This document shows positions 53,622 to 61,546 of a DNA stretch of 64,000 nt, in pieces; the stretch's first letter is position 1; each line of letters begins with the position of its first letter. The position numbers and the translations under genes were made by a program. Origin of the DNA: Acidobacteriaceae bacterium (GTDB lineage Bacteria > Acidobacteriota > Terriglobia > Terriglobales > Acidobacteriaceae); contig JAJPKO010000053.1 in NCBI GenBank assembly GCA_021323655.1, positions 1-64,000 of the forward strand. Direction: 5' to 3'. A model generated the notes under the pieces. The model was not told the DNA's origin. It saw nothing but the letters and a program-made list of their open reading frames with translations, and made no database searches.

Positions 53622-54185
53622 CTAAGCGGCCGCTCGGGAACTCTGGCTCTTTCCTAATTCTTCAATGACCGCTTTACAAAATGCGGGAATGTCCTCTGGT
53701 TTGCGGCTGGTAATGAAGTTCCTGTCCACGGCCACTTCCCTGTCCACCCAGTTTGCACCTGCATTGCGCAGATCGGTTTTGATCGAAGGCCATGAGGTCA
53801 TGGTCCGGCCTTTGACGACATCGGCCTCGACCAGCGTCCACGGTCCGTGACAGATTGCCGCTACCGGCTTGCCAGAACCGGCAAAACTCTTCACAAACTC
53901 GACTGCGCTCTCATCCATGCGCAGGTGGTCGGGGTTCATCACACCGCCCGGCAGAAAAAGCAGGTCATAGTCGGATGCTGAAGCGCTCTTCAGCACCTTA
54001 TCTACCTTGACGGAATCGCCCCATTCCTTGAACTTCCACCCTTTGATCTGCCCCTCCTTCGGAGAAATCACCTCCGTCCTCGCGCCCGCCTTCTCAAAGG
54101 CCTTCTTCGGCTCGGTCAGTTCCACCTGCTCAAATCCATCGGTAGCGAGAATCGCAATCTTTTTTCCTTTCAGCTCGTGTGCCAT
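53622..54185 (-). CDS. DJ-1/PfpI-family protein (type 1 glutamine amidotransferase-like)
   Basis: 187 residues. The ATG at 54185 has a near-perfect site (GGAGGAAAAC) and leads to MAHELKGKKIAILATDGFEQVEL, the PfpI start. The nucleophile Cys is in AAICHGPWTLVEA, with an acidic residue in FLPGGVMNPD and Arg/His context typical of PfpI. Members are stress-related peptidases, deglycases or chaperones, and the activity is debated. The final residues are hydrophilic. Divergent from pstS. Confidence 0.9.
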   Translation of the reverse strand: MAHELKGKKIAILATDGFEQVELTEPKKAFEKAGARTEVISPKEGQIKGWKFKEWGDSVKVDKVLKSASASDYDLLFLPGGVMNPDHLRMDESAVEFVKSFAGSGKPVAAICHGPWTLVEADVVKGRTMTSWPSIKTDLRNAGANWVDREVAVDRNFITSRKPEDIPAFCKAVIEELGKSQSSRAAA

Positions 54186-54340
54186 GTTTTCCTCCATTGT
54201 TTCCTTCACACTAGGAAGGAGCCGCGTGCGGGGCGAGTTGCCATTTCCTCGTGCAGGCTGCTGGAAAAGTATGTAAATTTTCTGGTGAGAAAGCATCCCA
54301 TCTGCCGTGAACTACAACTGATTTGACAGGAGGAACCTAC

Positions 54341-55414
54341 GTGTACGATCTCTTTTCCCGAAAACTGACCGTGGCCGCAATCGCCGCTGCTGCTCTCATC
54401 AGCACCGCAGGATGTAAGTCCGGCAACAACAGACAGGAAAGCGTCATGCTCTCCGGAGCTGGCAGTACGTTTGTCTACCCTGTCATGACGCGCTGGATCC
54501 AGGACTATTCGCAGCAGCACTCGAATGTGCGCGTCAACTATCAGTCCATTGGCTCCGGCGGCGGTATTCAGCAGGTCAAGATGGGAACGGTGGATTTCGG
54601 CGCCTCCGATGCCGCGCTGGATGACGGCCAATTGAAGGAAATGAAGCCTGTCATCCAGATTCCCGAGTCAGCCGGACCCGTCTGCATTACCTATAACCTG
54701 CCGGGCCTGAAGGAACCACTGAAGCTTTCTCCGCAGGCGCTTGCCGCCATCTTTCTGGGCACAATCAAGAGCTGGCAGGATCCTGCCATCACCAAAGACA
54801 ATCCCGGCGCGCAGATGCCCAAGCTTCCTGTCATCGTAGCGCACCGCGCGGACGGCAGCGGAACCACGAATATCTTCACGACGTATCTGTCCGCAGTCAG
54901 CTCTGAGTGGCAGTCGAAGGTCGGCAAAGGCAATTCCGTAAGCTGGCCCGTCGGAATCGGCGGCAAAGGCAGCGAAGGCGTCACCGGAAACATCCGCAAT
55001 TCACCCGGCGCCATCGGCTATGTAGAGCTTACTTATGCTGAGCAGAACCACCTGCCTGTGGCAAAGATCAGGAACCAGGCCGGCGAATACATTGCTCCAA
55101 CCGCGCAGGCCGCAACTGCCGCCATCAACGCATTCAGCAGCCAACTGGCTCAGGACCCGCGCAGCCCGATCGTGAATCCGCCTGCCACAGCAAAAGATGC
55201 TTATCCAATTGCGGGAATGACCTTCCTGATTATTCCCAGGGACGGCTCGGACAAGGTAAAGCGTTCTGCACTGAAAAGCTTCGTCCAGTACATCATTACC
55301 GATGGGCAAACAACAGCCGGTTCGCTCAATTACGCGCCCTTGCCCGATGGCGTAAAGCAATATGACCAGCAACAATTGCAGGAAATGACAGCAAACGGGC
55401 TGCCGCTCCAATGA
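54341..55414 (+). CDS. pstS: Phosphate ABC transporter substrate-binding lipoprotein PstS (orphan)
   Basis: 357 residues from a GTG at 54341 with a perfect ribosome site (AGGAGGAACCTAC). The leader AAALISTAGC is a lipobox with Cys at about 24. The domain begins SGAGSTFVYPVMTRWIQDY and has the phosphate-binding loops YQSIGSGGGIQQVK, DFGASDAAL and RADGSGTTNIF. PstS binds phosphate in the periplasm for PstCAB, but those genes are not adjacent. A hairpin follows at 55422-55457. Confidence 0.9.
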   Translation: MYDLFSRKLTVAAIAAAALISTAGCKSGNNRQESVMLSGAGSTFVYPVMTRWIQDYSQQHSNVRVNYQSIGSGGGIQQVKMGTVDFGASDAALDDGQLKEMKPVIQIPESAGPVCITYNLPGLKEPLKLSPQALAAIFLGTIKSWQDPAITKDNPGAQMPKLPVIVAHRADGSGTTNIFTTYLSAVSSEWQSKVGKGNSVSWPVGIGGKGSEGVTGNIRNSPGAIGYVELTYAEQNHLPVAKIRNQAGEYIAPTAQAATAAINAFSSQLAQDPRSPIVNPPATAKDAYPIAGMTFLIIPRDGSDKVKRSALKSFVQYIITDGQTTAGSLNYAPLPDGVKQYDQQQLQEMTANGLPLQ

Positions 55415-55421
55415 CCCTTGT

Positions 55422-55457
55422 TTCCTGCGCAAGACCTGCTCCGGTTTTGCGCAGGAA
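55422..55457 (+). terminator. Hairpin after pstS
   Basis: A perfect 11-bp stem (TTCCTGCGCAA and TTGCGCAGGAA) with a 14-base loop, seven bases after the pstS stop. There is no T-run, so termination is only a possibility; it may instead stabilise the mRNA. Confidence 0.4.
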
Positions 55458-55496
55458 CTCGTGCACCCGCCTCCGTCTCTGCCGCATCTCTCCACC

Positions 55497-56537
55497 ATGG
55501 AATACAGACAACTTGGCTATTCAGGATTAAAGGTCCCTGCCCTCAGCTTTGGCGCAGCGACCTTCGGCGGTGGAAACGAGTTCTTCAAGGCCTGGGGACA
55601 GACCCAGGAAGATGAAGCCCGGCGGCTCGTTGACATCTGCCTCGACGCAGGGGTGAACCTCTTCGATGTCGCCAATGTTTATTCAAACGGGCTGGCGGAA
55701 CAGGTACTGGGCAAGGCCATCCAGGGCAAGCGGGACAAGCTGCTCATCTCCACTAAGGCCACGTTCAGCATGGGCGACGGGCCAAACGACTCCGGCTCTT
55801 CGCGTTACCACCTTATCCAGCAGTGCGAGGCCAGCCTCAGACGCCTCGGTACGGATTACATTGACATCTACCACATGCACGGATTTGACGCGATCACGCC
55901 GGTCGAAGAAGTGCTTGATACTCTGAACACGCTCGTCCATCAGGGCAAGGTGCGCTATATTGCCTGCTCCAATTTTTCCGGATGGCATCTGATGAAGTCG
56001 CTTGCCATCTCAGAGCGTTACGGATGGGCGCGGTACGTGGCGCATCAGGTTTACTACTCGCTGGTGGGCCGCGAATACGAGTGGGAGCTGATGCCTCTTG
56101 GCCTCGACCAGAAAGTTTCCGCTCTCGTCTGGAGCCCGCTGGGCTGGGGTCGTCTGACGGGAAAAATCAGGCGCGGGCAGCCTTTGCCTCCTGTCAGCCG
56201 CCTGCACAAGACGGCGAAACAAGGCCCCCCAGTGGCAGACGAATACCTCTACAACGTGGTGGATGCACTCGATGCCGTCGCTAAAGAGACGGGAAAAAGC
56301 GTTCCTCAGGTTGCGCTGAACTGGCTGCTGCAGCGGCCGACGGTGGCCAGTGTCATCATCGGTGCGCGGAATGAAGAGCAGCTCCGGCAAAACCTGGGAG
56401 CAACGGGCTGGCAATTAAGCCCGGAACAGATTGCAAAACTGGACGCAGCCAGCGAAGTGACCCCGGTCTATCCTTACTGGCATCAGCGCCAGTTTGAGAC
56501 TCGCAATCCATCGCCTGTTCCTGCCAGGAAAAAATAG
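55497..56537 (+). CDS. Aldo/keto reductase
   Basis: 346 residues from the ATG at 55497 (MEYRQLGYSGLKVPALSFGAATFG). The TIM-barrel family is identified by DVANVYSNG with its catalytic Tyr, STKATFSMGDG, IDIYHMHGFD, and the C-terminal NADPH-binding SVIIGARNEEQLRQN. It reduces aldehydes and ketones with NADPH; the substrate is unknown. It follows pstS with a hairpin between. A GTG at 55461 would add 12 residues. Confidence 0.92.
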   Translation: MEYRQLGYSGLKVPALSFGAATFGGGNEFFKAWGQTQEDEARRLVDICLDAGVNLFDVANVYSNGLAEQVLGKAIQGKRDKLLISTKATFSMGDGPNDSGSSRYHLIQQCEASLRRLGTDYIDIYHMHGFDAITPVEEVLDTLNTLVHQGKVRYIACSNFSGWHLMKSLAISERYGWARYVAHQVYYSLVGREYEWELMPLGLDQKVSALVWSPLGWGRLTGKIRRGQPLPPVSRLHKTAKQGPPVADEYLYNVVDALDAVAKETGKSVPQVALNWLLQRPTVASVIIGARNEEQLRQNLGATGWQLSPEQIAKLDAASEVTPVYPYWHQRQFETRNPSPVPARKK

Positions 56538-56549
56538 CGGCCCCTGTGC

Positions 56550-56579
56550 CCCATCCTTTCCTTTTTGCGAAAGGATGGG
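56550..56579. repeat. Palindromic intergenic repeat, CATCCTTTCG type (copy 2)
   Basis: A perfect 11-bp stem: CCCATCCTTTC (56550-56560), eight-base loop, GAAAGGATGGG (56569-56579). It matches the one at 11213-11243 over the stem, and it too is preceded by GTGCC or GGTAC. Confidence 0.75.
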
Positions 56580-56662
56580 CAGCGGCCTTGCGTCCTTTAT
56601 TGCCGCTGGCGCATCTGCTAATGTATACGGGAACCGGAATTTCCAAAGGGACAAGAGAACGA

Positions 56663-56947
56663 ATGGCAAAAGCAGTCTGGAATGGAAAAGTACTTGCTGA
56701 AAGTGAGACTTACGAGATGGTTGAAGGAAACATCTACTTTCCTGAGAACACCGTGAACCGCGAGTTCCTGCGCCCCAGCTCCACCACTTCAACCTGCCCC
56801 TGGAAGGGCCTCGCCCGCTACTACAGCATCGTGGTAGACGGCCAGGAAAACCAGGACGCGGCATGGTATTACCCCGATCCGAAGCCCGCCGCCCGCAAAA
56901 TCAGAAACCACATTGCCTTCTGGCGCGGCGTGGAAGTCGAAAAGTAA
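56663..56947 (+). CDS. DUF427 domain protein
   Basis: 94 residues from the ATG at 56663 (MAKAVWNGKVLAES). The short beta-rich domain carries the DUF427 blocks GNIYFPENTVNREFLRPSSTTSTCPWKG and AWYYPDPKPAARKIRNHIAFW. The family is widespread and uncharacterised. The frame is open upstream to 56546 but passes through a palindromic repeat, so the ATG at 56663 is preferred. It stands between repeats and the low-GC region. Confidence 0.85.
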   Translation: MAKAVWNGKVLAESETYEMVEGNIYFPENTVNREFLRPSSTTSTCPWKGLARYYSIVVDGQENQDAAWYYPDPKPAARKIRNHIAFWRGVEVEK

Positions 56948-56996
56948 TCCCGAAGGGAGGATCACCCTAAAGGCGCATAAAAACCGCCCCGGACGC

Positions 56997-57017
56997 CCAC
57001 ATCTCGAAGAGATGTGG
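56997..57017. repeat. Palindromic intergenic repeat, CCACRTCTC type (copy 2)
   Basis: A perfect 9-bp stem: CCACATCTC, three-base loop GAA, GAGATGTGG. It resembles the hairpin at 20322-20347 (one base change per arm). It lies 50 bases after the DUF427 gene. Confidence 0.6.
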
Positions 57018-57165
57018 AAATTTGCAGGACTTAAACCACTCCCCGTGTGGCCTCCCTCCTTTGCCCGCCCGGGGACCCCAAAACGCGCGATTTCTGCGTT
57101 TTGCGGTGGGCAGCAAAGGTTGGGGAAGGCAGAATCCAGGACGTTGTAACAGCCACCTGTTCTCC

Positions 57166-57186
57166 GCATCATATACGCATCATATA
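57166..57186. repeat. Tandem GCATCATATA pair, 11-bp period
   Basis: GCATCATATA occurs at 57166-57175 and 57177-57186, separated by one base. A period of one helical turn suits a protein-binding site for a dimer or tandem regulator. Confidence 0.5.
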
Positions 57187-57291
57187 TTCGTTCCAACAAA
57201 GATCTGCCGGAATTTAGCACTGAAAATGCTATCCTGAAAATAGGGAAAGAATTTGCTCGTACTCAGCCGGTACAAGTCTCGGCCTTCTAAC

Positions 57292-57670
57292 CCCTTATCC
57301 TACAGTACTTTACAGCAAGATCTAAATGTAAATATAGTATTTTCAATACTTTAGAATGTAGGCTTGAATGCTTTTAGCATGTATGCCTTATGGAATCAAG
57401 ACTTTGCTGAATATCGGGGAGGTGGGTACAACACTGGGATCGAATAAATGTGTCACGCACGGTTGATCTAAGTCCTGAAGGATTGAAATCATCTGGACTT
57501 TGCGCAGGAAAAGAAATAAGCCCTTTTGCTGGAAGACTTTACAGCCGCCAAAAAGAATAATCTTAATGTTTTCTAGACTTTAGCGGATTGCAGCCAAGAG
57601 CGTCCGGACGTAAACTCTGTAAGGACAAGACTTTAGCTGATGTACGAGAGGTGGTACAAGACCGGACGGG
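57292..57670 (+). repeat. Diverged duplicated element, two copies 229 bp apart
   Basis: Copy 1 is about 57292-57441 and copy 2 about 57521-57670. Conserved blocks keep their order and spacing in both: CCCTT, ACTTTACAGC, ACTTTAG 41 bases later, CAAGACTTT 53 bases later, then GCTGA and GAGGTGG(G)TACAA. Sequence between the blocks is not conserved. Copy 2 ends in a small hairpin (CCGGA/TCCGG, 57662-57678) followed by T-rich sequence. This pattern fits a structured RNA or a protein-bound DNA element better than a gene. Confidence 0.6.
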
Positions 57671-57785
57671 CCTTCCGGGGTTTTCCTTTCTACCCTTTCG
57701 CTTTGCTAGAGTTTTCCTGGGCATCTGCCGTGCATGGCCGGAAACGCGCAGGGCGGATTTGTCACTAATGTGCAGGAGAAAAGAA

Positions 57786-57869
57786 GTGAGAGTTTTCCGG
57801 CACATCCTTCTAGCATGGGCCACCGTCATCATGCCCGTTTTTATTTCATGGATGGTTCGTTTTTTCTAG
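57786..57869 (+). CDS. Possible 27-residue single-span membrane peptide
   Basis: A GTG at 57786 follows AGGAGAAAAGAA, a good ribosome site at usual distance, and opens a 27-codon frame with a hydrophobic stretch (HILLAWATVIMPVFISWMV) and basic ends. Its last 29 bases overlap the hspR 3' end in antisense. The size and layout match small membrane proteins, but chance is possible. I know no homologue. Confidence 0.25.
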   Translation: MRVFRHILLAWATVIMPVFISWMVRFF

Positions 57870-58263
57870 ATTTCCCCCTGGACTGAGGAACAATTACAGG
57901 ACGCCGCAGCGGCACAATGGCTGCTTCCTGCTGGGGAAAGCCCTGCTGCATCCGGCTCAGCATCTCGGTCCGGACGTAGTCCACAAAGCTCTGCATCTGC
58001 CGGTTCATCTCCTCCATGCGCTCTCGCATCTGGAGAATAATGGCGATGCCGGCGATGTTTACGCCGAGGTCGCGGGCAAGATTCAGAATGAACTCCAGCC
58101 GTTCGAGGTCTTCATCCGTGTAGAGACGGGTGTTCCCTTCCGTCCGCGAAGGTTTCAACAGCCCCTCGCGCTCGTAGAGTCGCAGCGTTTGCGGATGAAT
58201 GCCATACATCTCAGCCACCGCCGAGATCATATAAGCGCCTTTTGACTTGCGTTTGGTTGGCAT
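57841..58263 (-). CDS. hspR: MerR-family heat-shock repressor HspR-like
   Basis: 140 residues. The N-terminal MerR helix-turn-helix reads MISAVAEMYGIHPQTLRLYEREGLLKPSRTEGNTRLYTDEDLERL, and the following helix (FILNLARDLGVNIAGIAIILQMRERMEEM) is the HspR-type dimer arm. HspR represses chaperone operons through HAIR palindromes, with DnaK as co-repressor. Its place in the same operon as dnaJ supports this role. No full HAIR palindrome is visible upstream of the operon; a half-site ACTCAA lies at 59989-59994. Confidence 0.9.
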   Translation of the reverse strand: MPTKRKSKGAYMISAVAEMYGIHPQTLRLYEREGLLKPSRTEGNTRLYTDEDLERLEFILNLARDLGVNIAGIAIILQMRERMEEMNRQMQSFVDYVRTEMLSRMQQGFPQQEAAIVPLRRPVIVPQSRGKSRKNEPSMK

Positions 58264-58269
58264 ATGCGT

Positions 58270-58737
58270 CTATCTTTCAACAAACCAGCGTCCCGCCGCA
58301 TCCTGGACCCGGATGCCGCCAAAACGAACCAGCCGCGGGAAGATGTTGCGAAGAAAGCCTCCACTCATTCTGTACGGAACCAGTGCTTTGATACTGTATC
58401 CACTCTGATGCTCAATCTCTACCATCACGGCATCGGTCTGGCCTTCCGGCGTGGGCTTGTCCAGAGTCACGTTCGCACCAGCGGCTGCCGCAATGATCTC
58501 GCCCTTTCCGGCGCGCTCGGCCAGCTGCCGCTCCAGAAGGTCCAGCAATAAGGCAGGATCGGCAGGCAGGTCTTTGTGCGCCGTGGTTTCGTTGTGAAGC
58601 TTGCGGTCCGGGGAGAGCGAAAATCCAATGGGTGCAAATTCGCCGTATTTTACAAGCATCCGCCGCGCATAGTTCATGATCGCGTTCAGAAGATCATTCG
58701 CGTCGCGTCGTACCTGCTTTTCGTTGATCTCCACCAT
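58270..58737 (-). CDS. Unknown protein between dnaJ and hspR
   Basis: 155 residues starting at an ATG that overlaps the dnaJ stop (TAATG), so translation is coupled. The protein is mixed alpha/beta without signal or membrane segments (VRRDANDLLNAIMNYARRM at the start, a strand-rich end such as GYSIKALVPYR). I do not recognise the family. Being held between a co-chaperone and its repressor, it is likely part of the heat-shock response; the function is unknown. Confidence 0.8.
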   Translation of the reverse strand: MVEINEKQVRRDANDLLNAIMNYARRMLVKYGEFAPIGFSLSPDRKLHNETTAHKDLPADPALLLDLLERQLAERAGKGEIIAAAAGANVTLDKPTPEGQTDAVMVEIEHQSGYSIKALVPYRMSGGFLRNIFPRLVRFGGIRVQDAAGRWFVER

Positions 58738-59939
58738 TACACCCTGGTCCACATCTCCGCCCGCGGATCACCGGGATTCAGCTTGGCGAATTCCCGCAGA
58801 ATCTCTTTGGAGCGCTCATCCTGCACCTGTGGAACCACGATCTCGACGGTCACAATCTGGTCTCCGCGCTTGCCTTCGCGAGTGACTGAAGGCACTCCGC
58901 GCTCGCGCATGCGCAGCTTCTGGCCGGACTGCGTGCCGGGTGGGATGCGAAGCTGTGCCCGGCCGTCAATCGTCGGGACCTCTACCTTTGCGCCCAGTGC
59001 AGCCTCGGTTACGCTCACCGGCACGGTAATGTGAATATCGTCGCCCTGGCGGGAAAAGACCGGGTTGGTTCCGGTGCGAATAATCAGGTACAGATCACCC
59101 GGAGCGCCGCCGTTCCGCCCTGCATTTCCCTTCCCGGCCAGACGGATGCGCTGCCCATCGCGCGTCCCCGGCTTGATGCGGAACTCGAGCGGCTCTGAGC
59201 GCATGACCGCTCCTTCACCGTGGCAGGTCGTGCAGGTGTTCTGTACCTTACCGCTTCCGCCACAGCGCGGGCACTGGATATTGAACTTCATCCGGCCGCC
59301 CATCTGCGTGACCTGACCGTACCCGTGGCACTCCGGGCAGGTATGCGCGCCGCCGATAGTGGCCTTGCCCTTGCAGGTGGGGCAAAGCTCCTGCCGCTGC
59401 ACCTGTACGCGCGCCGATCCGCCCCGGATGGCCGTCCAGAAATCCACCGTTACCTGATATTCAAGATCGGTTCCAGGAACAGGCCCGCGCTGGCGGTCTT
59501 CACGGTTGAATATGCCGGAAAAAATGTCGCGGAAACTGCCCCAGCCGCCGGATTGGGAACTGCCTGCTCCTGCGCCGCCCACGTCCGCTGAAAAATCAGA
59601 GAAATCGAACCCACCAAAGTCAAACGGAACTTCATGCCCGCCCGCCGCTCCGCTTGGATGGGCATGATAGCCGCGGGCCGCAGCCTCTGCCGCCGCCGGG
59701 TCAATCTGGTCAGAATAGAAGCCAAACTGGTCGTAAATCTTGCGCTTTTTCTCGTCGCTGAGAATGTCATTGGCCTCAGAGATTTCCTTGAACTTCTCCT
59801 CGGCCTTTTTATCTCCCGGATTCACATCCGGATGGTATTTTCGCGCAAGTTTGCGGAAGGCCTTGCGGATTTCGTCCGCAGTGGCCGTCTTCTTTACGCC
59901 CAGAATTGCATAATAATCTTTGCTCTGTGTCGCAGGCAT
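58737..59939 (-). CDS. dnaJ: DnaJ-type co-chaperone
   Basis: 400 residues. J domain at 1-70 with HPD at 36-38, a Gly/Phe-rich linker (about 95-140), four CxxCxGxG zinc knuckles ([32 protein letters not shown]), and the C-terminal substrate-binding domain. It stimulates DnaK ATPase and binds unfolded proteins. First gene of the dnaJ-orf-hspR operon; dnaK and grpE are not in the window. Confidence 0.93.
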   Translation of the reverse strand: MPATQSKDYYAILGVKKTATADEIRKAFRKLARKYHPDVNPGDKKAEEKFKEISEANDILSDEKKRKIYDQFGFYSDQIDPAAAEAAARGYHAHPSGAAGGHEVPFDFGGFDFSDFSADVGGAGAGSSQSGGWGSFRDIFSGIFNREDRQRGPVPGTDLEYQVTVDFWTAIRGGSARVQVQRQELCPTCKGKATIGGAHTCPECHGYGQVTQMGGRMKFNIQCPRCGGSGKVQNTCTTCHGEGAVMRSEPLEFRIKPGTRDGQRIRLAGKGNAGRNGGAPGDLYLIIRTGTNPVFSRQGDDIHITVPVSVTEAALGAKVEVPTIDGRAQLRIPPGTQSGQKLRMRERGVPSVTREGKRGDQIVTVEIVVPQVQDERSKEILREFAKLNPGDPRAEMWTRV

Positions 59940-60010
59940 CGCTTACTTATCTTTATCGTATTATGCTGAAGAAACTCCAGCCAATCTCACTCAACCTTTA
60001 GATGCGCAAT

Positions 60011-61408
60011 CTATTGTGCCGGAATCACCAGGTACTGTTCCAGCTTGCCGTCAGGCATGGTATAGGTGGTTACCCGCACCCTCTGCGGGGTGTGAGCAAA
60101 CTCCACAGCGAAGACACGGAAGGTCATGCCGCCGCGCAACTCCTCGGCCACCTGTCGGAAGCTGGTTGGCCCCCCAAGCGGCTTCAGACTGGAGGAGAAG
60201 TCATCCAATGCCTGCTGGCTGAAATAGGCATTGCAATTGTCTGTAAACAGGGATCGGTCAATCTGCCCCTGCTGGAGCCCGGCAAAAATCTTCAGGGCCT
60301 GCGCTTCAGCCTCATCTGCCGCTTTGGTTTCGATGCCCAGAACCAGCGGCGTGAGCTGACGGGCAATGGCCGAGGCTGCGGGAGAAGCGTCCTGATTGGT
60401 GAGGACGGCGATGGCGGCCTTGTCGTCGGGAAAGACGATATTTTCAGAGACGAAGCCGGAAACCTCGCCGGAATGCTCCAGCGCGGCGTGGCCCATACGC
60501 GGAGTTGTAAACACTCCGAGGCCGTAGCCGGAATCCGAACCGTCCTTCAGCTTGACTGAGGTGAACATCTGTTTGTAAGACTCGGCATTCAGCAGCGACC
60601 GGTTCATCACGCTGATGTCCCACAAGGCCAGGTCATGCGCTGGCATGGCCAGCTCTCCTGCGGCAAACATCCAGCCTGCGCCTTCCTTGGGAGCAGGCCG
60701 CAGCGGCCCCAGCGCATACCGGATATAGCCCTGGGCGTCGGTGTCGCCCAGCTTCGATACGTCAGTGTTATAGACCGACTTCATTTCGAGAGGCCCAAAG
60801 ATGTGCTCCTGCAAAAACTTCATCAGCGGCTCGCCGCTGACCTTCTCGACGATGAGGCCCGCGATGACAAAATTTGTATTGGAATACTGCCACTTGGTGC
60901 CAGGGTCGAAATCAAGCGGCTTTTTTGCCCAGGTATCAATGATGTACTGCGCCGTGGTGGGCTTTCGCATGGGAGGCATCAGGTAATCTTCAGGCCAGTA
61001 GTCCTGATAGCCGGAGGTATGCGAAAGCAGCATCCGAATGGTGACCTCATCGCCGCGCGTGAGGCCGGTCACGTACTTCGACACAGGATCGTCAATCGAA
61101 AGCTTGCCCTGCTGCTCGAGAAACAGAATCGCAGCGGCGGTGAACTGCTTGGAAATAGAGCCGATGGAATAGCGCATCTGCGGATCAGCTGTGGTGGGGG
61201 GCTCAAGACGCGCCTTTCCGTAGGCGTGGGTGTAGACGATCTCGCCCTTCTGCACGATGGCAACGGAGGCGGAAGGCACTCCGGTCTGCTCCAGGATCCT
61301 GGTCGCGACGTCGTCAATCCTGCCGCGCAGGTCGGGCGGCAATTTGTCTATGGTCTGAGCAAAAGCACTGCAACAACAGAGCAGAAAAGCACAGAGAAAG
61401 CGTCGCAT
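60011..61408 (-). CDS. Secreted beta-lactamase-fold serine hydrolase
   Basis: 465 residues with a signal peptide (FLCAFLLCCCSAFA, then QT). The SxxK motif is SISK at 84-87, the YxN motif is YSNTN, and the third motif is HSGEVSG in place of KTG. This is the class C/PBP4-like (AmpC/EstB) superfamily. It has an extra C-terminal domain after about residue 350. It may be an esterase or peptidase rather than a beta-lactamase; the physiological substrate is unknown. Confidence 0.9.
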   Translation of the reverse strand: MRRFLCAFLLCCCSAFAQTIDKLPPDLRGRIDDVATRILEQTGVPSASVAIVQKGEIVYTHAYGKARLEPPTTADPQMRYSIGSISKQFTAAAILFLEQQGKLSIDDPVSKYVTGLTRGDEVTIRMLLSHTSGYQDYWPEDYLMPPMRKPTTAQYIIDTWAKKPLDFDPGTKWQYSNTNFVIAGLIVEKVSGEPLMKFLQEHIFGPLEMKSVYNTDVSKLGDTDAQGYIRYALGPLRPAPKEGAGWMFAAGELAMPAHDLALWDISVMNRSLLNAESYKQMFTSVKLKDGSDSGYGLGVFTTPRMGHAALEHSGEVSGFVSENIVFPDDKAAIAVLTNQDASPAASAIARQLTPLVLGIETKAADEAEAQALKIFAGLQQGQIDRSLFTDNCNAYFSQQALDDFSSSLKPLGGPTSFRQVAEELRGGMTFRVFAVEFAHTPQRVRVTTYTMPDGKLEQYLVIPAQ

Positions 61409-61546
61409 CAGAGGTCCTCACAAAAAGTTGAAAGAACCAGCCTAGCAGAAGGCTGCCATTCGGTGCGCGGGAACGCTTCTGCGCCCTTCATTGCCATTCC
61501 CGCATCTAAATGGCATCTTTAATTAGCAGTCCTGCCCGGGAAGACC

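Larger units (their letters stand above)
56948..57785. other. Long non-coding-looking, AT-richer region
   Basis: About 840 bases with no convincing gene. It holds a palindromic repeat (56997-57017), a tandem 11-bp repeat (57166-57186), a hairpin TAGCA...TGCTA near 57214-57231, and a diverged pair of about 150-bp elements (57292-57670). Base composition is clearly lower in GC than the flanking genes. The 93-codon open frame from 57588 overlaps the second element and lacks a ribosome site. Confidence 0.6.

Noticed and set aside
57400-57670. T-box riboswitch because of GAGGTGGTACAA
   Set aside because: The full T-box consensus, a specifier stem and a downstream aminoacyl-tRNA synthetase or amino-acid gene are all missing, and the sequence is duplicated with drift in between.
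57588-57869. 93-codon plus-strand frame over the second copy of the duplicated element
   Set aside because: It has no ribosome site, its first half lies in the conserved non-coding blocks, and the composition looks non-coding. Only the last 27 codons, with their own ribosome site, were kept as a weak candidate.
59940-60010. HAIR operator (HspR site) upstream of dnaJ
   Set aside because: Only one half-site-like ACTCAA (59989-59994) is present; the opposing half is missing.
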